64,000 bases of DNA from positions 62,001-126,000 of the forward strand of contig NZ_BMGR01000014.1 in assembly GCF_014640295.1 (NCBI RefSeq), written 5' to 3'. Each line of letters starts with the position of its first letter. Position 1 is the first letter of the stretch. Both the position numbers and the translations under genes were made by a program. The notes under the pieces are model-generated. The model made no database searches and was not told the DNA's origin. It worked only from the letters and a program-made list of their open reading frames with translations. This stretch comes from Paenibacillus abyssi. GTDB lineage: Bacteria; Bacillota; Bacilli; Paenibacillales; Paenibacillaceae. Shown in pieces: positions 1-8,724 of the stretch.

Positions 1-242
1 ATACGCACCGTTCTTGGATATCCGGAGGGCTTCACAAAAAATGAACGAGCATACTTCAAATTGCCAAGCCCGGTCTGAATGATGAAGTGATCGCGATTGA
101 AGGTAACCCCATCGTTGATCATATTATCCACCAGCTCTGGATACTCGAAATCACGATCCTCGCTCTTACTCCCCTGCTGCAAGAGGTCGCTCTGGGGTAT
201 CTCCTGGTTCTTCTTGTTCTTCTTCGAGAAAATCTTCAACAA
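1..242 (-). CDS. VirB4-like conjugation ATPase, N-terminal part (cut by window edge)
   Basis: The reading frame starts at a TTG at 242, 9 bases after a GAGGAGG ribosome site, and is open to the window edge. The first residues are basic (MLKIFSKKNKKNQ), and the visible part ends FFVKPSGYPRTVR, which resembles the start of VirB4/TraE-type ATPases that power type IV secretion. It overlaps the end of the upstream gene by 77 bases, suggesting translational coupling. The Walker motifs lie outside the window, so the name rests on the N-terminus and on the neighbouring pilin and PrgI-like genes. Confidence 0.55.
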   Translation of the reverse strand, partial: MLKIFSKKNKKNQEIPQSDLLQQGSKSEDRDFEYPELVDNMINDGVTFNRDHFIIQTGLGNLKYARSFFVKPSGYPRTVR

Positions 243-1101
243 CGGACCGCACCTCCTCTACGTTGTACACCAGATCCTCGTAGCCCGGAACCGAAGTAAA
301 ATCCCATGTGACATAAGAAGCCAGCTTTTCTTTGTCTTCCACTTCATCTATAGGATGAGCAAGCATCCGGTCGCGGTTCAAGGCCCGCTTCATGACTTCC
401 ATCGCCTTAAGGCTGCCAAGAACACGAGCCTCAACGTCGCATTGGCGGAGCATGCTGATGATTGTCCAAGCTCGCTGTTGGAGGTTTGTGCGAATCAATT
501 CATCCCGTTTTTCAGGAGTAAGAATACCCATTTTACTTGGCTGCGGGACAAATGGAATGACGTAATACACTTTTCGCGTCACCCTAAATTCCAACTCCGA
601 CCGGTTCTTGATGTGGCGAACAACGCGGTTATTATAATCACGAACCTGTTCGTTGCTCTTCTTCAAATTTTCAATGAAGCGGGTCTCTTCTTTCCGAAGG
701 TCCTGGGTCACCGCTTGCCCGAGAATCTGAATCGGAAACCGGATTACCCGGAACAAAGCGTTGTAACCCATGATAATGCCCTGACGAGCTCCTTCACTTA
801 GGAGATCATAATTCACGGAATCGGCTTCGACGATCACACAATATTCATTGTGCTTCTTTCGATAAATGCCGTATTCGATCTTCTCAATACCGATCAGTTC
901 CTTGAGGGATTCCATACCCTTTTGCTGTGTATCCTTGCCGCCTTTCTTCTTTAGTTGAGCGGCCTGGCCCGTTTCCTCAAGATGTTGTTTTCGCTGCCAA
1001 CCAAAGACTGGTTCATTGCGATCCTTGCGCTGCTTGGCAAAGAATATAAAAATACTGAAGAACAGCATGAAGCCGCCCAGAATAAACATATAAACCGTCA
1101 T
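166..1101 (-). CDS. Membrane protein with VirB4 N-terminal-like domain
   Basis: 311 aa. One N-terminal membrane segment (residues 5-22) is followed by a basic linker and a cytoplasmic domain. Around residues 70-120 (GIEKIEYGIYRKKHNEY, VNYDLLSEGARQGII) it resembles the N-terminal region of VirB4/TrsE-like ATPases, where a short beta segment is followed by a helical stretch. The C-terminus is acidic. It lies between the PrgI-like gene and the VirB4 start, so it is probably a separate accessory subunit of the same secretion channel. The family match is inferred from pattern only. Confidence 0.5.
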   Translation of the reverse strand: MTVYMFILGGFMLFFSIFIFFAKQRKDRNEPVFGWQRKQHLEETGQAAQLKKKGGKDTQQKGMESLKELIGIEKIEYGIYRKKHNEYCVIVEADSVNYDLLSEGARQGIIMGYNALFRVIRFPIQILGQAVTQDLRKEETRFIENLKKSNEQVRDYNNRVVRHIKNRSELEFRVTRKVYYVIPFVPQPSKMGILTPEKRDELIRTNLQQRAWTIISMLRQCDVEARVLGSLKAMEVMKRALNRDRMLAHPIDEVEDKEKLASYVTWDFTSVPGYEDLVYNVEEVRSVVEDFLEEEQEEPGDTPERPLAAGE

Positions 1102-1117
1102 GCCGGCACAGCCTCCC

Positions 1118-1429
1118 TTAGTAGTACATTTTCTGCGATTTCTTATATTTGATCTGCGTTATTAGGAACTCGCTAAAGTATTGCTCATAACGTTCAAACT
1201 TCAAAAACGCACAAGCCACTACAAATAGATCCAGAAGAAGAACGATAATTCCGCGGATGATGAAACTCACGGTCCCATCCAAGAACGGGGTTAATTTCCC
1301 GCCCCACAAAAGAAATACAAATGTGAATACCGCAGCGGGGGCGACAAGAAAAAATTGCCTCATGGAGAATATCGCCAAGACCGCCTTTTCCTCGCCCGTT
1401 ATATCTATGGGTACAACCAACTCACCCAT
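1118..1429 (-). CDS. PrgI/TrsC-like conjugation membrane protein
   Basis: 103 aa from the ATG at 1429, which sits 7 bases after AAAGGGG; an upstream ATG at 1456 has no ribosome site. The pattern is that of the PrgI family: an N-terminal VPIDITGEE motif, two membrane helices (about residues 20-65) and a short basic tail with FERYEQYF. PrgI/TrsC proteins sit beside VirB4 in Gram-positive conjugation operons and are thought to play a VirB3-like role. The pilin and VirB4 neighbours agree. Confidence 0.75.
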   Translation of the reverse strand: MGELVVPIDITGEEKAVLAIFSMRQFFLVAPAAVFTFVFLLWGGKLTPFLDGTVSFIIRGIIVLLLDLFVVACAFLKFERYEQYFSEFLITQIKYKKSQKMYY

Positions 1430-1489
1430 CACGCATCCCCTTTCTTTTGCACCCACTCAACCGGTTGATCGGCCGAACTGGTATTTATT

Positions 1490-1517
1490 AAAAAGAAGGG
1501 TGGGAGTCCACCCTTCT
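1490..1517 (-). terminator. Internal terminator between pilin and PrgI-like genes
   Basis: Perfect GAAGGGTGG / CCACCCTTC hairpin followed by a five-base T run on the minus strand, inside the conjugation operon. It should reduce read-through from pilin to downstream genes unless it is overridden. Confidence 0.75.
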
Positions 1518-1535
1518 CACGTCCCCCTGCGGGAA

Positions 1536-1883
1536 TTATTGAGCCATGCCTTTAATCATCGCCGGCAGCGCGTATGCCATAAAGAATACGAATGCTGCGC
1601 CGCCGCAACAGAAGAATGCCTTCCATAAAACGCTCGTCTTTTGCGGGTTCAGGGAACCAAATGCCAGGAATAGACCGATTACCATGAATGCAAGCGCGAA
1701 TACGGATGCACCTATACCGCCGACGATCTTGAGAATCGTGTCCATAGCGGTATTGATCGTGCTGGCACTCGTGGTACCGTCATAGATATCCGTACCCACT
1801 TCCGCAAAGGCTCCTTGGGCTGTGTAAAGCATGACTGCCATCGAAGAACCGATGGTGGTGAAATACTTTTTGCTTCGTTTCAC
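1536..1883 (-). CDS. VirB2/TrbC-like pilin precursor
   Basis: 115 aa from a GTG at 1883 after AAGGAGG. The N-terminus is a signal peptide (KRSKK, hydrophobic core, cleavage near GAFAEVG). Two hydrophobic helices follow (about residues 50-75 and 85-108), separated by a short loop with NPQK. Size, signal peptide and two helices are the hallmarks of VirB2/TrbC pilins. It is the first gene after a strong promoter and attenuator, so its expression probably controls the conjugation operon. A 17-aa reading frame overlaps its start but has no clear ribosome site. Confidence 0.75.
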   Translation of the reverse strand: MKRSKKYFTTIGSSMAVMLYTAQGAFAEVGTDIYDGTTSASTINTAMDTILKIVGGIGASVFALAFMVIGLFLAFGSLNPQKTSVLWKAFFCCGGAAFVFFMAYALPAMIKGMAQ

Positions 1884-1970
1884 TTTTGTTTTTCCTCCTT
1901 ATAATGTCGATCAGTATAGCTGCAGAGATCCATTAGAACACCGAATACCGCCTCTACCCCCTTATCGAAC

Positions 1971-2083
1971 AAAAAAAGCACCGTTGGTATCAGGCCATAA
2001 AAGGCCCAACCCAACGGTGCTTCCGCGGATTTAGTTCGATATGTTCTTAAAAATATTATCTTATCATCCATTGAGATTGTCAA
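1971..2083 (-). promoter_or_regulatory. Family-2 leader: promoter and GGAAGCACC attenuator before pilin operon
   Basis: TTGACA (2078-2083), 17-base spacer and GATAAT (2055-2060) form a near-consensus promoter. The RNA then meets GGAAGCACCGTTGG paired with CCAACGGTGC and a seven-base T run, with an inner GGGCC/GGCC hairpin inside the loop. The hairpin's 5' edge lies 31 bases from the -10. Three other leaders share this architecture. Confidence 0.8.
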
Positions 2084-2096
2084 CGGGAGACGGTCA

Positions 2097-2456
2097 TTAT
2101 ACACCCATTTTTTCGTGGTGATTGACCACAAGCGTAAAGTAAATGATCTTACCTTGTTTGGTGATCGAATGAATCTTCAAATCGCCTACGTTGATAACCC
2201 GATGACGATTCAATCCACGATGAAGAAGCTCTAAAAAATTATCGAGTTGAGCTGCATCCATGCCGGCAGCAGCAGCCCGTTTTTCAATGCCTCCAACAAG
2301 AACTTCAGTGTCGTTCTCGTATGCTATTGAAAGATGGCCATTACGAGTTCGGAACTCCATAACGCACTCCGGCCGTTTGGATAGCATTTTTTCAAAGTAT
2401 GTATTTCGAACGATCTGCTCGATCTCCTGAAAAAGAGATTCATTGTTAAGCGACAT
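2097..2456 (-). CDS. Hypothetical protein, 119 aa
   Basis: Start ATG at 2456 follows AAGGAGTGG at good spacing. It is a soluble alpha/beta protein with no signal peptide or membrane segment; the middle (FRTRNGHLSIAYEN, then helical EKRAAAAGMDAAQLDNFLELL) suggests a small sensor- or binding-like fold, but I do not recognise the family. It ends just before the pilin promoter, so it belongs to the preceding minus-strand group. Confidence 0.6.
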   Translation of the reverse strand: MSLNNESLFQEIEQIVRNTYFEKMLSKRPECVMEFRTRNGHLSIAYENDTEVLVGGIEKRAAAAGMDAAQLDNFLELLHRGLNRHRVINVGDLKIHSITKQGKIIYFTLVVNHHEKMGV

Positions 2457-2608
2457 GCACGCGCCACTCCTTGTTAGTCCAGTTGTTTGACGTTAAGCCT
2501 GATGTTTATGTATTCGGCAAGCAGATAAAGTGTTTGACTCTGATACAGGTTACTCATTTAACGGGCTATGTATAGTGGCGTATGGTGCAGTAGATTTGCC
2601 CGGTACAA

Positions 2609-2995
2609 TCAGCTTGCATAATGAATCTGATTACGAATATTTAATTCCAGATAAGCAAGGCTACCATCTTCGTCAGCCTCATAGAGAAGAATGACATCTG
2701 CATATAGGATCGTCTTCCGTTTTTTCAGAGCGGTCTCAAGCGCTGCCAACAGATCAATCAAACCCTTACGGGTTAAACCTCCCGGCTCATCATCAAGCAG
2801 ATTGATCATTTCCACACATTCCGGACGAAAGAATGTCCGAAGAGCGCCATCTTTCACGAAGAAGGATAGCTGCCCGTTCCGGTTCACGCCCAAATATTCA
2901 GGCAAAACGGCAATAATGTTCCCTCTCATCTGGGAAAACAGCTTATTGTTGGTTTCCGGTACCGGTACATTTGGTCTATACCCAACGTAAGTCAT
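2609..2995 (-). CDS. Hypothetical protein, 128 aa
   Basis: Start ATG at 2995 after AGGAGAGG. Soluble, with a helical centre (LTRKGLIDLLAALETALKKRK) and beta-rich ends. Residues 41-46 read GQLSFF, identical to clamp-binding peptides found elsewhere in this window, but here they sit inside what looks like a beta strand and may be coincidence. Family not recognised. Between it and the next gene lies about 150 bases without a gene. Confidence 0.6.
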   Translation of the reverse strand: MTYVGYRPNVPVPETNNKLFSQMRGNIIAVLPEYLGVNRNGQLSFFVKDGALRTFFRPECVEMINLLDDEPGGLTRKGLIDLLAALETALKKRKTILYADVILLYEADEDGSLAYLELNIRNQIHYAS

Positions 2996-3141
2996 TTGGC
3001 CCTCTCCTGACAGTTAAATTCATATTTCGACAATTTGAATTCTATCAAAAAATTCAAGATTTTGGAACATGAACAAATTACCAGTTTAGTTTCTACCCCC
3101 AATAAACCAAGGTAGAGCACGTATACCTCCCGTCCTCCTTT

Positions 3142-3175
3142 CAAAAAACGTGGACTAAAGTACCAGTCAACGTGT
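3142..3175 (-). terminator. Terminator after the 3214 gene
   Basis: On the minus strand, ACGTtGACT pairs with AGTCcACGT and is followed by six T residues. Confidence 0.6.
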
Positions 3176-3213
3176 CCTGAAAGGAAAACGGGAACGCTAG
3201 TCCCGAATTCCTG

Positions 3214-4239
3214 CTAAACCGCTTCTTGAGCCTTGGCCGCTTCCTGTGCGAGCTGTATCTTACAGACAAAGAACTTATGTTCGGATACAAAATACCCAGA
3301 TACAAATACCATTTCGCCAAGAAACGACTTTGCATTTCCGGAGATTGGAATTCTTGAACCTCGGAACTCCAAGTAGGTCACACTCGCTTCGATCGCGATC
3401 TTACCAACAAGCACATCTTCTGCCATCTTTGGTCCCAGCGCCGGCGTCGTAGTCACGCGATCGGCAAGGGTACCATAAAGCTTACGAATGTACTGATAGT
3501 CGCTGAACGGAATATGATAAGGCGCTTGCTCCGGAAAAATATGCTCGTCCATTTCTAAACCTGGGAATGGAATCACATTTCCTTTGGTTTGCTTTTCTGA
3601 ATACGGCGCAACTGCTCCCGATAATGACGGAATCAGATCCATCTCGGCAGACACGAAAGCATAATCCTCTGGAATGGAGTAATCCGGCATATCCGGAGGT
3701 TCAAGACCAACCAGATCGAACGGGATAACGGCCGGCGCGGTTTCAATGGATGGGATCTGAAGCAGTACAGGATCCTCGACCACAATTCCTGTGAGCGAAG
3801 GCTGTTCTTCATCCATTGCCGCTAATTCGGCTTGCATAACCCATTCAGGTACCTCATCTGCTTCCGCCGGCTCCTGCATTACTGAATCCATCGGTTTAGA
3901 AATAGGATCTGCAGAACCGCTCAAGGCGGTAAATAACTCCGAGATCGAGCCTTCCATCTCAGCCGGAATGTCTGAAACAGAAAATTCATTCTTTATTTCT
4001 TGGGGAGCAATAGCAGTTATGGCTTCCAACATCTCTTCATGCCGCTTCTCCTCTTGTTCAACAAGGATGTGCTGCGGTATGGCGGGAATAAACAGTGTAG
4101 GCCGGGCCTCCAAGAACTCCTCGTATGACAGAAATTTGCCGAACTTGGCGTCACTTCGCGGAGTGAAAATGACATTTACCAGTGCAAGAACTGCGCCAAC
4201 CGACATTACACCAATGAACCAGTACACAAAGCTGGCCAT
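3214..4239 (-). CDS. Membrane-anchored protein with long acidic linker
   Basis: 341 aa from ATG 4239, five bases after the stop of the upstream gene. One membrane helix (residues 3-20) is followed by a cytoplasmic segment rich in E, P and S (about 60-210) that is probably disordered. A C-terminal beta-rich domain (about 215-330) contains VGKIAIEASVTYLEFRG and FVSGYFVSEHKFFVCKI. The layout suggests a tethered cytoplasmic domain, perhaps a secretion-channel or surface-linked factor, but I do not recognise the family. Confidence 0.6.
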   Translation of the reverse strand: MASFVYWFIGVMSVGAVLALVNVIFTPRSDAKFGKFLSYEEFLEARPTLFIPAIPQHILVEQEEKRHEEMLEAITAIAPQEIKNEFSVSDIPAEMEGSISELFTALSGSADPISKPMDSVMQEPAEADEVPEWVMQAELAAMDEEQPSLTGIVVEDPVLLQIPSIETAPAVIPFDLVGLEPPDMPDYSIPEDYAFVSAEMDLIPSLSGAVAPYSEKQTKGNVIPFPGLEMDEHIFPEQAPYHIPFSDYQYIRKLYGTLADRVTTTPALGPKMAEDVLVGKIAIEASVTYLEFRGSRIPISGNAKSFLGEMVFVSGYFVSEHKFFVCKIQLAQEAAKAQEAV

Positions 4240-4243
4240 CAGA

Positions 4244-4495
4244 TCAAACCGCCGAGATGAGGATAATTCCGACGATACCGAAAACAACGATAGCCAAACC
4301 AACAACGAGCATCGTATCCTGCATCTTCCACTTCACCTGCTGGACAATAGCTCTGCGCTTCGCCACTCGACGCAAAACTGAACTGCGACGGGAAGAATCT
4401 TTCTGCAGCTCTTCACTCAAAAAGTCGGATTCTAACTCCGACAAGCCTTCACGGATAGATACGTACTCACCCAACGAATATTTGCTGTTCTTCAT
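4244..4495 (-). CDS. Small C-tail-anchored membrane protein
   Basis: 83 aa. A charged, helical N-terminal half (LSELESDFLSEELQK, then RRSSVLRRVAKRR) leads into one C-terminal hydrophobic helix (about residues 61-82), so it is probably inserted by its tail with the N-terminus in the cytoplasm. It is the first gene after the 4.5-4.8 kb leader and is close-coupled to the membrane-anchored gene at 3214. Function unknown. Confidence 0.6.
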   Translation of the reverse strand: MKNSKYSLGEYVSIREGLSELESDFLSEELQKDSSRRSSVLRRVAKRRAIVQQVKWKMQDTMLVVGLAIVVFGIVGIILISAV

Positions 4496-4534
4496 TTCAA
4501 CATCTTCTCCCTTACGCGCGCGATTTTATATATA

Positions 4535-4834
4535 AAAAACGCCCTTGCAGAAAAGGAGAATTTGTCCGAAGACAGATCACTCGCTTCCCTACAAGGGCGT
4601 TTTGGATTTGGTATTATAGCAACTAATGGACATAAAAAAGCCATTAATATGCTGAATAAATCTCTCAAGCACCTAATGGCGGCGTTTTTGCGTTATAAGC
4701 GCAGACATAACCCAATAAAAATAAAAAACGGGCACATTCAGAAAACCACATAACTCCTTGGGCCGCTTGGCAGGAGCAGTACAAAATACGACATTTAATG
4801 ATTCTATTTTACCATCGCGATTTCAAAATGTAAA
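4535..4834 (-). promoter_or_regulatory. Family-1 leader L1: promoter, conserved hairpin and attenuators
   Basis: TTTACA (4829-4834), 17 bases, TGG-TAAAAT (4806-4811). The hairpin at 4754-4776 has outer stem CTCCT/AGGAG around the core GCC-AAGC-GGC-CCA. Downstream are two terminator-like hairpins: GCCATTA/TAATGGC with a T run (about 4635-4683) and AAAACGCCCTTG/CAAGGGCGTTTT (4535-4603). A second possible -10 (TGC-TATAAT, about 4613) lies between them. Confidence 0.85.
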
Positions 4835-4847
4835 CCATCGATAATGA

Positions 4848-4890
4848 TAAGAAAAAGACCAAGACACCAAAAAACAGTGTATTGGTCTTC
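4848..4890 (-). terminator. Terminator after the 4895 gene
   Basis: Minus-strand AAGACCAA pairs with TTGGTCTT, followed by T-rich sequence, directly after the stop of the 394-aa gene and just upstream of the L1 promoter. Confidence 0.7.
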
Positions 4891-4894
4891 TTTT

Positions 4895-6079
4895 TTAGAA
4901 AAATGACAACTGCCCTGCAACGGCACTATGCTTCCGATTGCTGCAGTCCACCATGCTGAGCACAATCTCGTCCTGCTCCTCAAGCGTCGAAGCGCAATTG
5001 GTGGCCGTTTCCGGCTCCGCTGCTTCCTCTGCAGATGATGCAGGCTCCTCGGCAACCTCAGCGGTGGTCGGCGCGAATGATCCGTCTCCTTCAATGACAT
5101 ACACCGATTCCGATTCAACCGCTAAGTGCTCCTCTTCTGCACCAGCCTCTAATTGAGGTTCCTCGGTAACAACGACGGACGCCACTACTGCTTCTGCGCT
5201 CTGGATATCGTCACCGTCCTCTATCACCGTTTCAGAATCGGTGGATGTTCCTGCTTCATCTTCGAAATCAAGCGCTATTCCCAGCAGCGGGTCATCGCCG
5301 GATTCTTCAAAGTGAAGTTCGAACTCCTCGCCTTCATCCTCGAATGTTAAGGTGCCAACACCTTCAATTGCGAAGTCCTCCCCTTCCTCGAAAGAAAGTT
5401 CAAACTCTTCATCCTCCTCTGCGGCAGGCATATCTGAGTCATCCTCTTCTCCCGTGAGCGTTGGCAGGGGCGTCGTCAATTCAAAAATCAGACGATCCAA
5501 TTGACCATAAGACCGAATACGGCCTTCAAAATCGTCGTCTGATTCGTCCGCCATCCGGTTCGGAAGCAGCTCCGGATCGATCAACATCGAACCTCCGTCA
5601 CCAGTGATTTCCTCTGCCCGATAGTACAATCCAAATGGCCGATAAAAGTCCGGTTCGATCGCAAGATTTGACTCAATGACATCAAATCCCTCACGTACTC
5701 GCTCCCGGTAATCCTCAACCACAGCTGGAATCAGATCGATGAAGGCATTGATACTGCCTCGAATAGTAGGCGAACTAAGAGGCTTCATACCCGTTTCGTA
5801 TGTTCTCCAGTTCGCTATCCACCAACCTACCTGCCCCGCTTGGAAGAGCTCCTTGCATTCAAAGGGATGCTCCTTCTCTTTGATATACCGATTCATCCAG
5901 CCTGGCATCTTGCCGTCAAAATAGATACGGACAACCTTAGACGGGTCTTTCGGATGAAGCTGGAGCTTAATCGGTTTAGCCTCAAAATGATGTTTTGTGG
6001 GGGAGGACGAAGTTTCCTTCGCCTCATACCACTCAATCACGACGATTCCGCTGGTCTTCTCAAAAAATGGAACTGCCAT
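4895..6079 (-). CDS. Unknown protein with acidic tail and C-terminal clamp-binding peptide
   Basis: 394 aa, start ATG at 6079 after AAGGGGGC. An N-terminal globular region of about 200 residues contains VVRIYFDGKMPGWMNRYI and QVGWWIANWRTYETGMKPL. A very acidic, low-complexity tail of about 170 residues follows. The last residues are GQLSFF, matching the Gram-positive sliding-clamp consensus QL[SD]LF. The acidic arm ending in a clamp peptide suggests a factor tethered to the replication clamp encoded at 8725. Family not recognised; the clamp link is inferred. Confidence 0.65.
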   Translation of the reverse strand: MAVPFFEKTSGIVVIEWYEAKETSSSPTKHHFEAKPIKLQLHPKDPSKVVRIYFDGKMPGWMNRYIKEKEHPFECKELFQAGQVGWWIANWRTYETGMKPLSSPTIRGSINAFIDLIPAVVEDYRERVREGFDVIESNLAIEPDFYRPFGLYYRAEEITGDGGSMLIDPELLPNRMADESDDDFEGRIRSYGQLDRLIFELTTPLPTLTGEEDDSDMPAAEEDEEFELSFEEGEDFAIEGVGTLTFEDEGEEFELHFEESGDDPLLGIALDFEDEAGTSTDSETVIEDGDDIQSAEAVVASVVVTEEPQLEAGAEEEHLAVESESVYVIEGDGSFAPTTAEVAEEPASSAEEAAEPETATNCASTLEEQDEIVLSMVDCSNRKHSAVAGQLSFF

Positions 6080-6082
6080 CGC

Positions 6083-6412
6083 TTATGCCGCCCCCTTCAC
6101 GGATCCATGGTATATCTTCCATGACCGGCGGGCATTACGTCTAGCAGAGCCTTTTAAATTAAATGAACGCTCGTAGCGGCCAAGATCACCGAAATACAAC
6201 AAGCATTCGGGGATATCGACATAAGCAATTTTTTCATGGGGCGCTCTTCTTGCCTCACGAATGGTCCGGTACCAGCAGTTAACGTAAAATCGTTTCGTGG
6301 TACGGGATAACCGGCTGTTGATTGGACGATACAACCGGACATTACCCTGTCTCGACATCAGCATCATCACAAACATGAGCATAAGTTGCGATTCCAAATA
6401 AGAACGTAACAT
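6083..6412 (-). CDS. Hypothetical basic protein, 109 aa
   Basis: Start chosen at ATG 6412, which follows GAAGGGGAG and lies just after the helicase stop; longer versions would run into the helicase gene. A short hydrophobic N-terminus (LMLMFVMMLM, about residues 10-19) precedes a strongly basic body rich in R and K. It could be a membrane-associated nucleic-acid-binding protein. Its stop overlaps the spacing to the next gene, so the two are probably co-translated. Confidence 0.5.
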   Translation of the reverse strand: MLRSYLESQLMLMFVMMLMSRQGNVRLYRPINSRLSRTTKRFYVNCWYRTIREARRAPHEKIAYVDIPECLLYFGDLGRYERSFNLKGSARRNARRSWKIYHGSVKGAA

Positions 6413-6431
6413 ATCTATCTCCCCTTCATCA

Positions 6432-8657
6432 TTAGGCAATTTGTGCGCGGGACGTCCCGCTTTTAAGCATATCTCGAGCAAACTGCTCCATATCAACCGA
6501 CTTAGCTGCCGCGAGTGCATCGCCTTCAAACTCATCGGCGATCTCTTCAAAGTTCAGAGCCTCACGGTCAATTGCCAAGTTCACTCCGCTGATCTTTGAC
6601 AAGCAAAGACCGTGCATATTTACGTCGATGGTACCGACATTCATGAGCCAATGGACGTCTACCACATCCTTTTGGCCGAGACGGACAGCGCGAGAATAGC
6701 ATTGCTCGATACGCTTACCATTAAAGTCGAGGTCAAACAAAAACACCGACTTCGCCTCGGTCAAGGTATAGGATTCAGCGCCGGTACGGTGAGAAAGAAT
6801 CAGAATGGATAATGGATCGTTAGGGTCCTGGAAGGACTCGATCATTTTCCAGCGATCCTCTTTCTTCACGCCACCATGAATGAATTCTGCGCGTTTGCCG
6901 AATACGACGTTATCAAGCGCAAGTTTTAGGTATTCAACCGTCTCCTTATGTCCGGAGAAGATAATCATCTTCTTGTTCCGGCGGAGCAGGTCGATTGCCT
7001 GCGACTCCAAATATTGAATCTTGGCCGTCTTTACACCTTTTGTCGCATCATAGTCCGGGAATACCCATGGACAAGAGGCAGCCTGCTGGAGTTTCCGCAT
7101 CCACGTACAAATCTCAATCGTGTTAATCCGATAAACGTCCCCGCGTGCGTCGGCAGCTTCCTTCTTCATCAGCTCCATCTCGTACCAATCGCCAAAGTCC
7201 TTCACCATTTTGTTGTAGAGTTCTTCTTCGGCCTGGAACATGTTCACGTGGTAGCGGTGCATCTCCGGCTTGGGTACTGAGATTTTGGCTTGGACATCCG
7301 AATCGAGTTTCTTCTTCCGGTACATAATGCTGTCGAGCACCTTCCACAATTTCTCGTGGTTAGATACGCGAGCCTGTACGGAGTCGATATCAAGAACGGC
7401 TCTTTTCTTACCCCCGCCGTAAAACTCGCGGAAGTGCTCATATCCTGCCTTTCCATACCCTTGAAACGGCTGTCCTTTACCGGCCGCTTCTTGAATTGGA
7501 TCCTCGTAACGGTAGGAAAAGCCAGTAAGCCAACCCAGCAACCAAAATAAATCCTCCGTTCCGTTCTCCGCCGGCGTGCCGGATAGCGCTACCTTCGTTC
7601 TTGTCTTCACGCGACGGACCGCCAACGCGCGACGTGTATCGCCCGATTTTATGTAATGCGCCTCATCGACGATACAGGCGTCATATCCGTTATGATAGAA
7701 CTGATATAGCGCCGGCTTTTTGGAATCGATGATGGAATATCCGCAGATCCGAGATTCACGCCGACCGAGCCGTTGTTCGATCAGGTTCGAGCAGATATGT
7801 TGTCCGGATTTCCAATCGCTTTTACAGCCTGGGCATTCCTTGGGCATGTCTTTATCGCTCCAACGCTCTTCGAGCGGCGTAGCCCGCATTTTGCAGACCG
7901 TGCAATACCGAAGATGGCGTTTGAATACTCCGCCATAGGAAACCCGGCAATGCGGGCATTCCGTATGTTCCTTGCGTCGATACACGACACGTCCCGCTTC
8001 ATTGGCCCACTTTTCGTAGGATACGAGGTGGATACGCTTTGTGCTATGAAGGTCACTCGGGTTAGAGAGAAGTATGTAATCCTCGCCAAACCCCAAATTC
8101 TTGAGCTCCCGGATCCAGTCATTCAAATTGCGGGACATCGTGATAATCATGATGCGTTTGTTCGCATCATCTGCAGCTACGCCCACAATCGATGTTCTAG
8201 TTTTGCCAAGACCCATTTCCATTGCGTTTAGCAAACGCTTCTTCGCCATGATAAAAGCGGCACATTCCTTCTGAAAATCGAACAGCTCTGTTCCGTCTGG
8301 AAGTACGCCCCCAAATTTTGCCTCAACCTTCTCAAAGGCTTCAGCAAACCGGCTCGTCGTCTTCAATTCCTCCAGGGAGATCATATCCAGCTCATACGCT
8401 TTACGTTTCCGCGAGAGAACCGATTGAAGCCGTTCCAACTCCTGAGAGTCGGCAGACAGGCCCCAATTATCCAGCTGGTGAACCGCCGGATGATCGGTCA
8501 TCTTCACGCCAGTTTTTGTTACAAGGTGATGCCAGGATAATTCCTTATCCTTCACACCCTCTGACGCGAAGCATTCGGAAACTGCAAGCGAGTCAAAAAG
8601 TGTTTTACCCCTGAATAAAAGCGCCTTATTATCGTAATTCGCTCGAATCATACTCAT
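6432..8657 (-). CDS. SNF2-like DEAH-box helicase with zinc ribbons
   Basis: 741 aa from ATG 8657. The ATP-binding lobe has EMGLGKTRTS (Walker A), VDEAHYIKSG (Walker B, DEAH) and LSGTPAENG (motif III). The second lobe has FIHGGVKKEDR, SILILSHRTGAES and the arginine-finger-like YSRAVRLGQKD. Between Walker A and B sits a cysteine-rich insert (CPHC, CTVC, CPGC, then C), probably two zinc ribbons. SNF2-type translocases move on double-stranded DNA and remodel bound proteins. Its ribosome site lies inside the 3' arm of a preceding hairpin. The neighbouring clamp gene suggests a replication or recombination role. Confidence 0.85.
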   Translation of the reverse strand: MSMIRANYDNKALLFRGKTLFDSLAVSECFASEGVKDKELSWHHLVTKTGVKMTDHPAVHQLDNWGLSADSQELERLQSVLSRKRKAYELDMISLEELKTTSRFAEAFEKVEAKFGGVLPDGTELFDFQKECAAFIMAKKRLLNAMEMGLGKTRTSIVGVAADDANKRIMIITMSRNLNDWIRELKNLGFGEDYILLSNPSDLHSTKRIHLVSYEKWANEAGRVVYRRKEHTECPHCRVSYGGVFKRHLRYCTVCKMRATPLEERWSDKDMPKECPGCKSDWKSGQHICSNLIEQRLGRRESRICGYSIIDSKKPALYQFYHNGYDACIVDEAHYIKSGDTRRALAVRRVKTRTKVALSGTPAENGTEDLFWLLGWLTGFSYRYEDPIQEAAGKGQPFQGYGKAGYEHFREFYGGGKKRAVLDIDSVQARVSNHEKLWKVLDSIMYRKKKLDSDVQAKISVPKPEMHRYHVNMFQAEEELYNKMVKDFGDWYEMELMKKEAADARGDVYRINTIEICTWMRKLQQAASCPWVFPDYDATKGVKTAKIQYLESQAIDLLRRNKKMIIFSGHKETVEYLKLALDNVVFGKRAEFIHGGVKKEDRWKMIESFQDPNDPLSILILSHRTGAESYTLTEAKSVFLFDLDFNGKRIEQCYSRAVRLGQKDVVDVHWLMNVGTIDVNMHGLCLSKISGVNLAIDREALNFEEIADEFEGDALAAAKSVDMEQFARDMLKSGTSRAQIA

Positions 8658-8658
8658 C

Positions 8659-8693
8659 AAAAAGCCTCCGCGAATTGTTGTCTTCGCGGAGGC
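8659..8693 (-). promoter_or_regulatory. Terminator-like hairpin that also holds the helicase ribosome site
   Basis: Perfect 11-base stem GCCTCCGCGAA / TTCGCGGAGGC followed by five T residues between the clamp and helicase genes. The GGAGG seven bases before the helicase ATG is part of the 3' arm, so folding could both end transcription and hide the ribosome site. Confidence 0.7.
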
Positions 8694-8724
8694 ACTCACC
8701 TCACTTTTTATTGTGATTTTTTTG

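Noticed and set aside
1880-2131. 83-codon minus-strand frame across the pilin leader
   Set aside because: It runs through the promoter and attenuator and lacks a ribosome site at its start; it is explained by the leader.
4754-4776. ZTP riboswitch, because of the GGGCCGCYTGGC-like core on the plus strand
   Set aside because: The rest of the ZTP structure is missing, all promoters and genes point to the minus strand, and the spacing to the -10 is on that strand.
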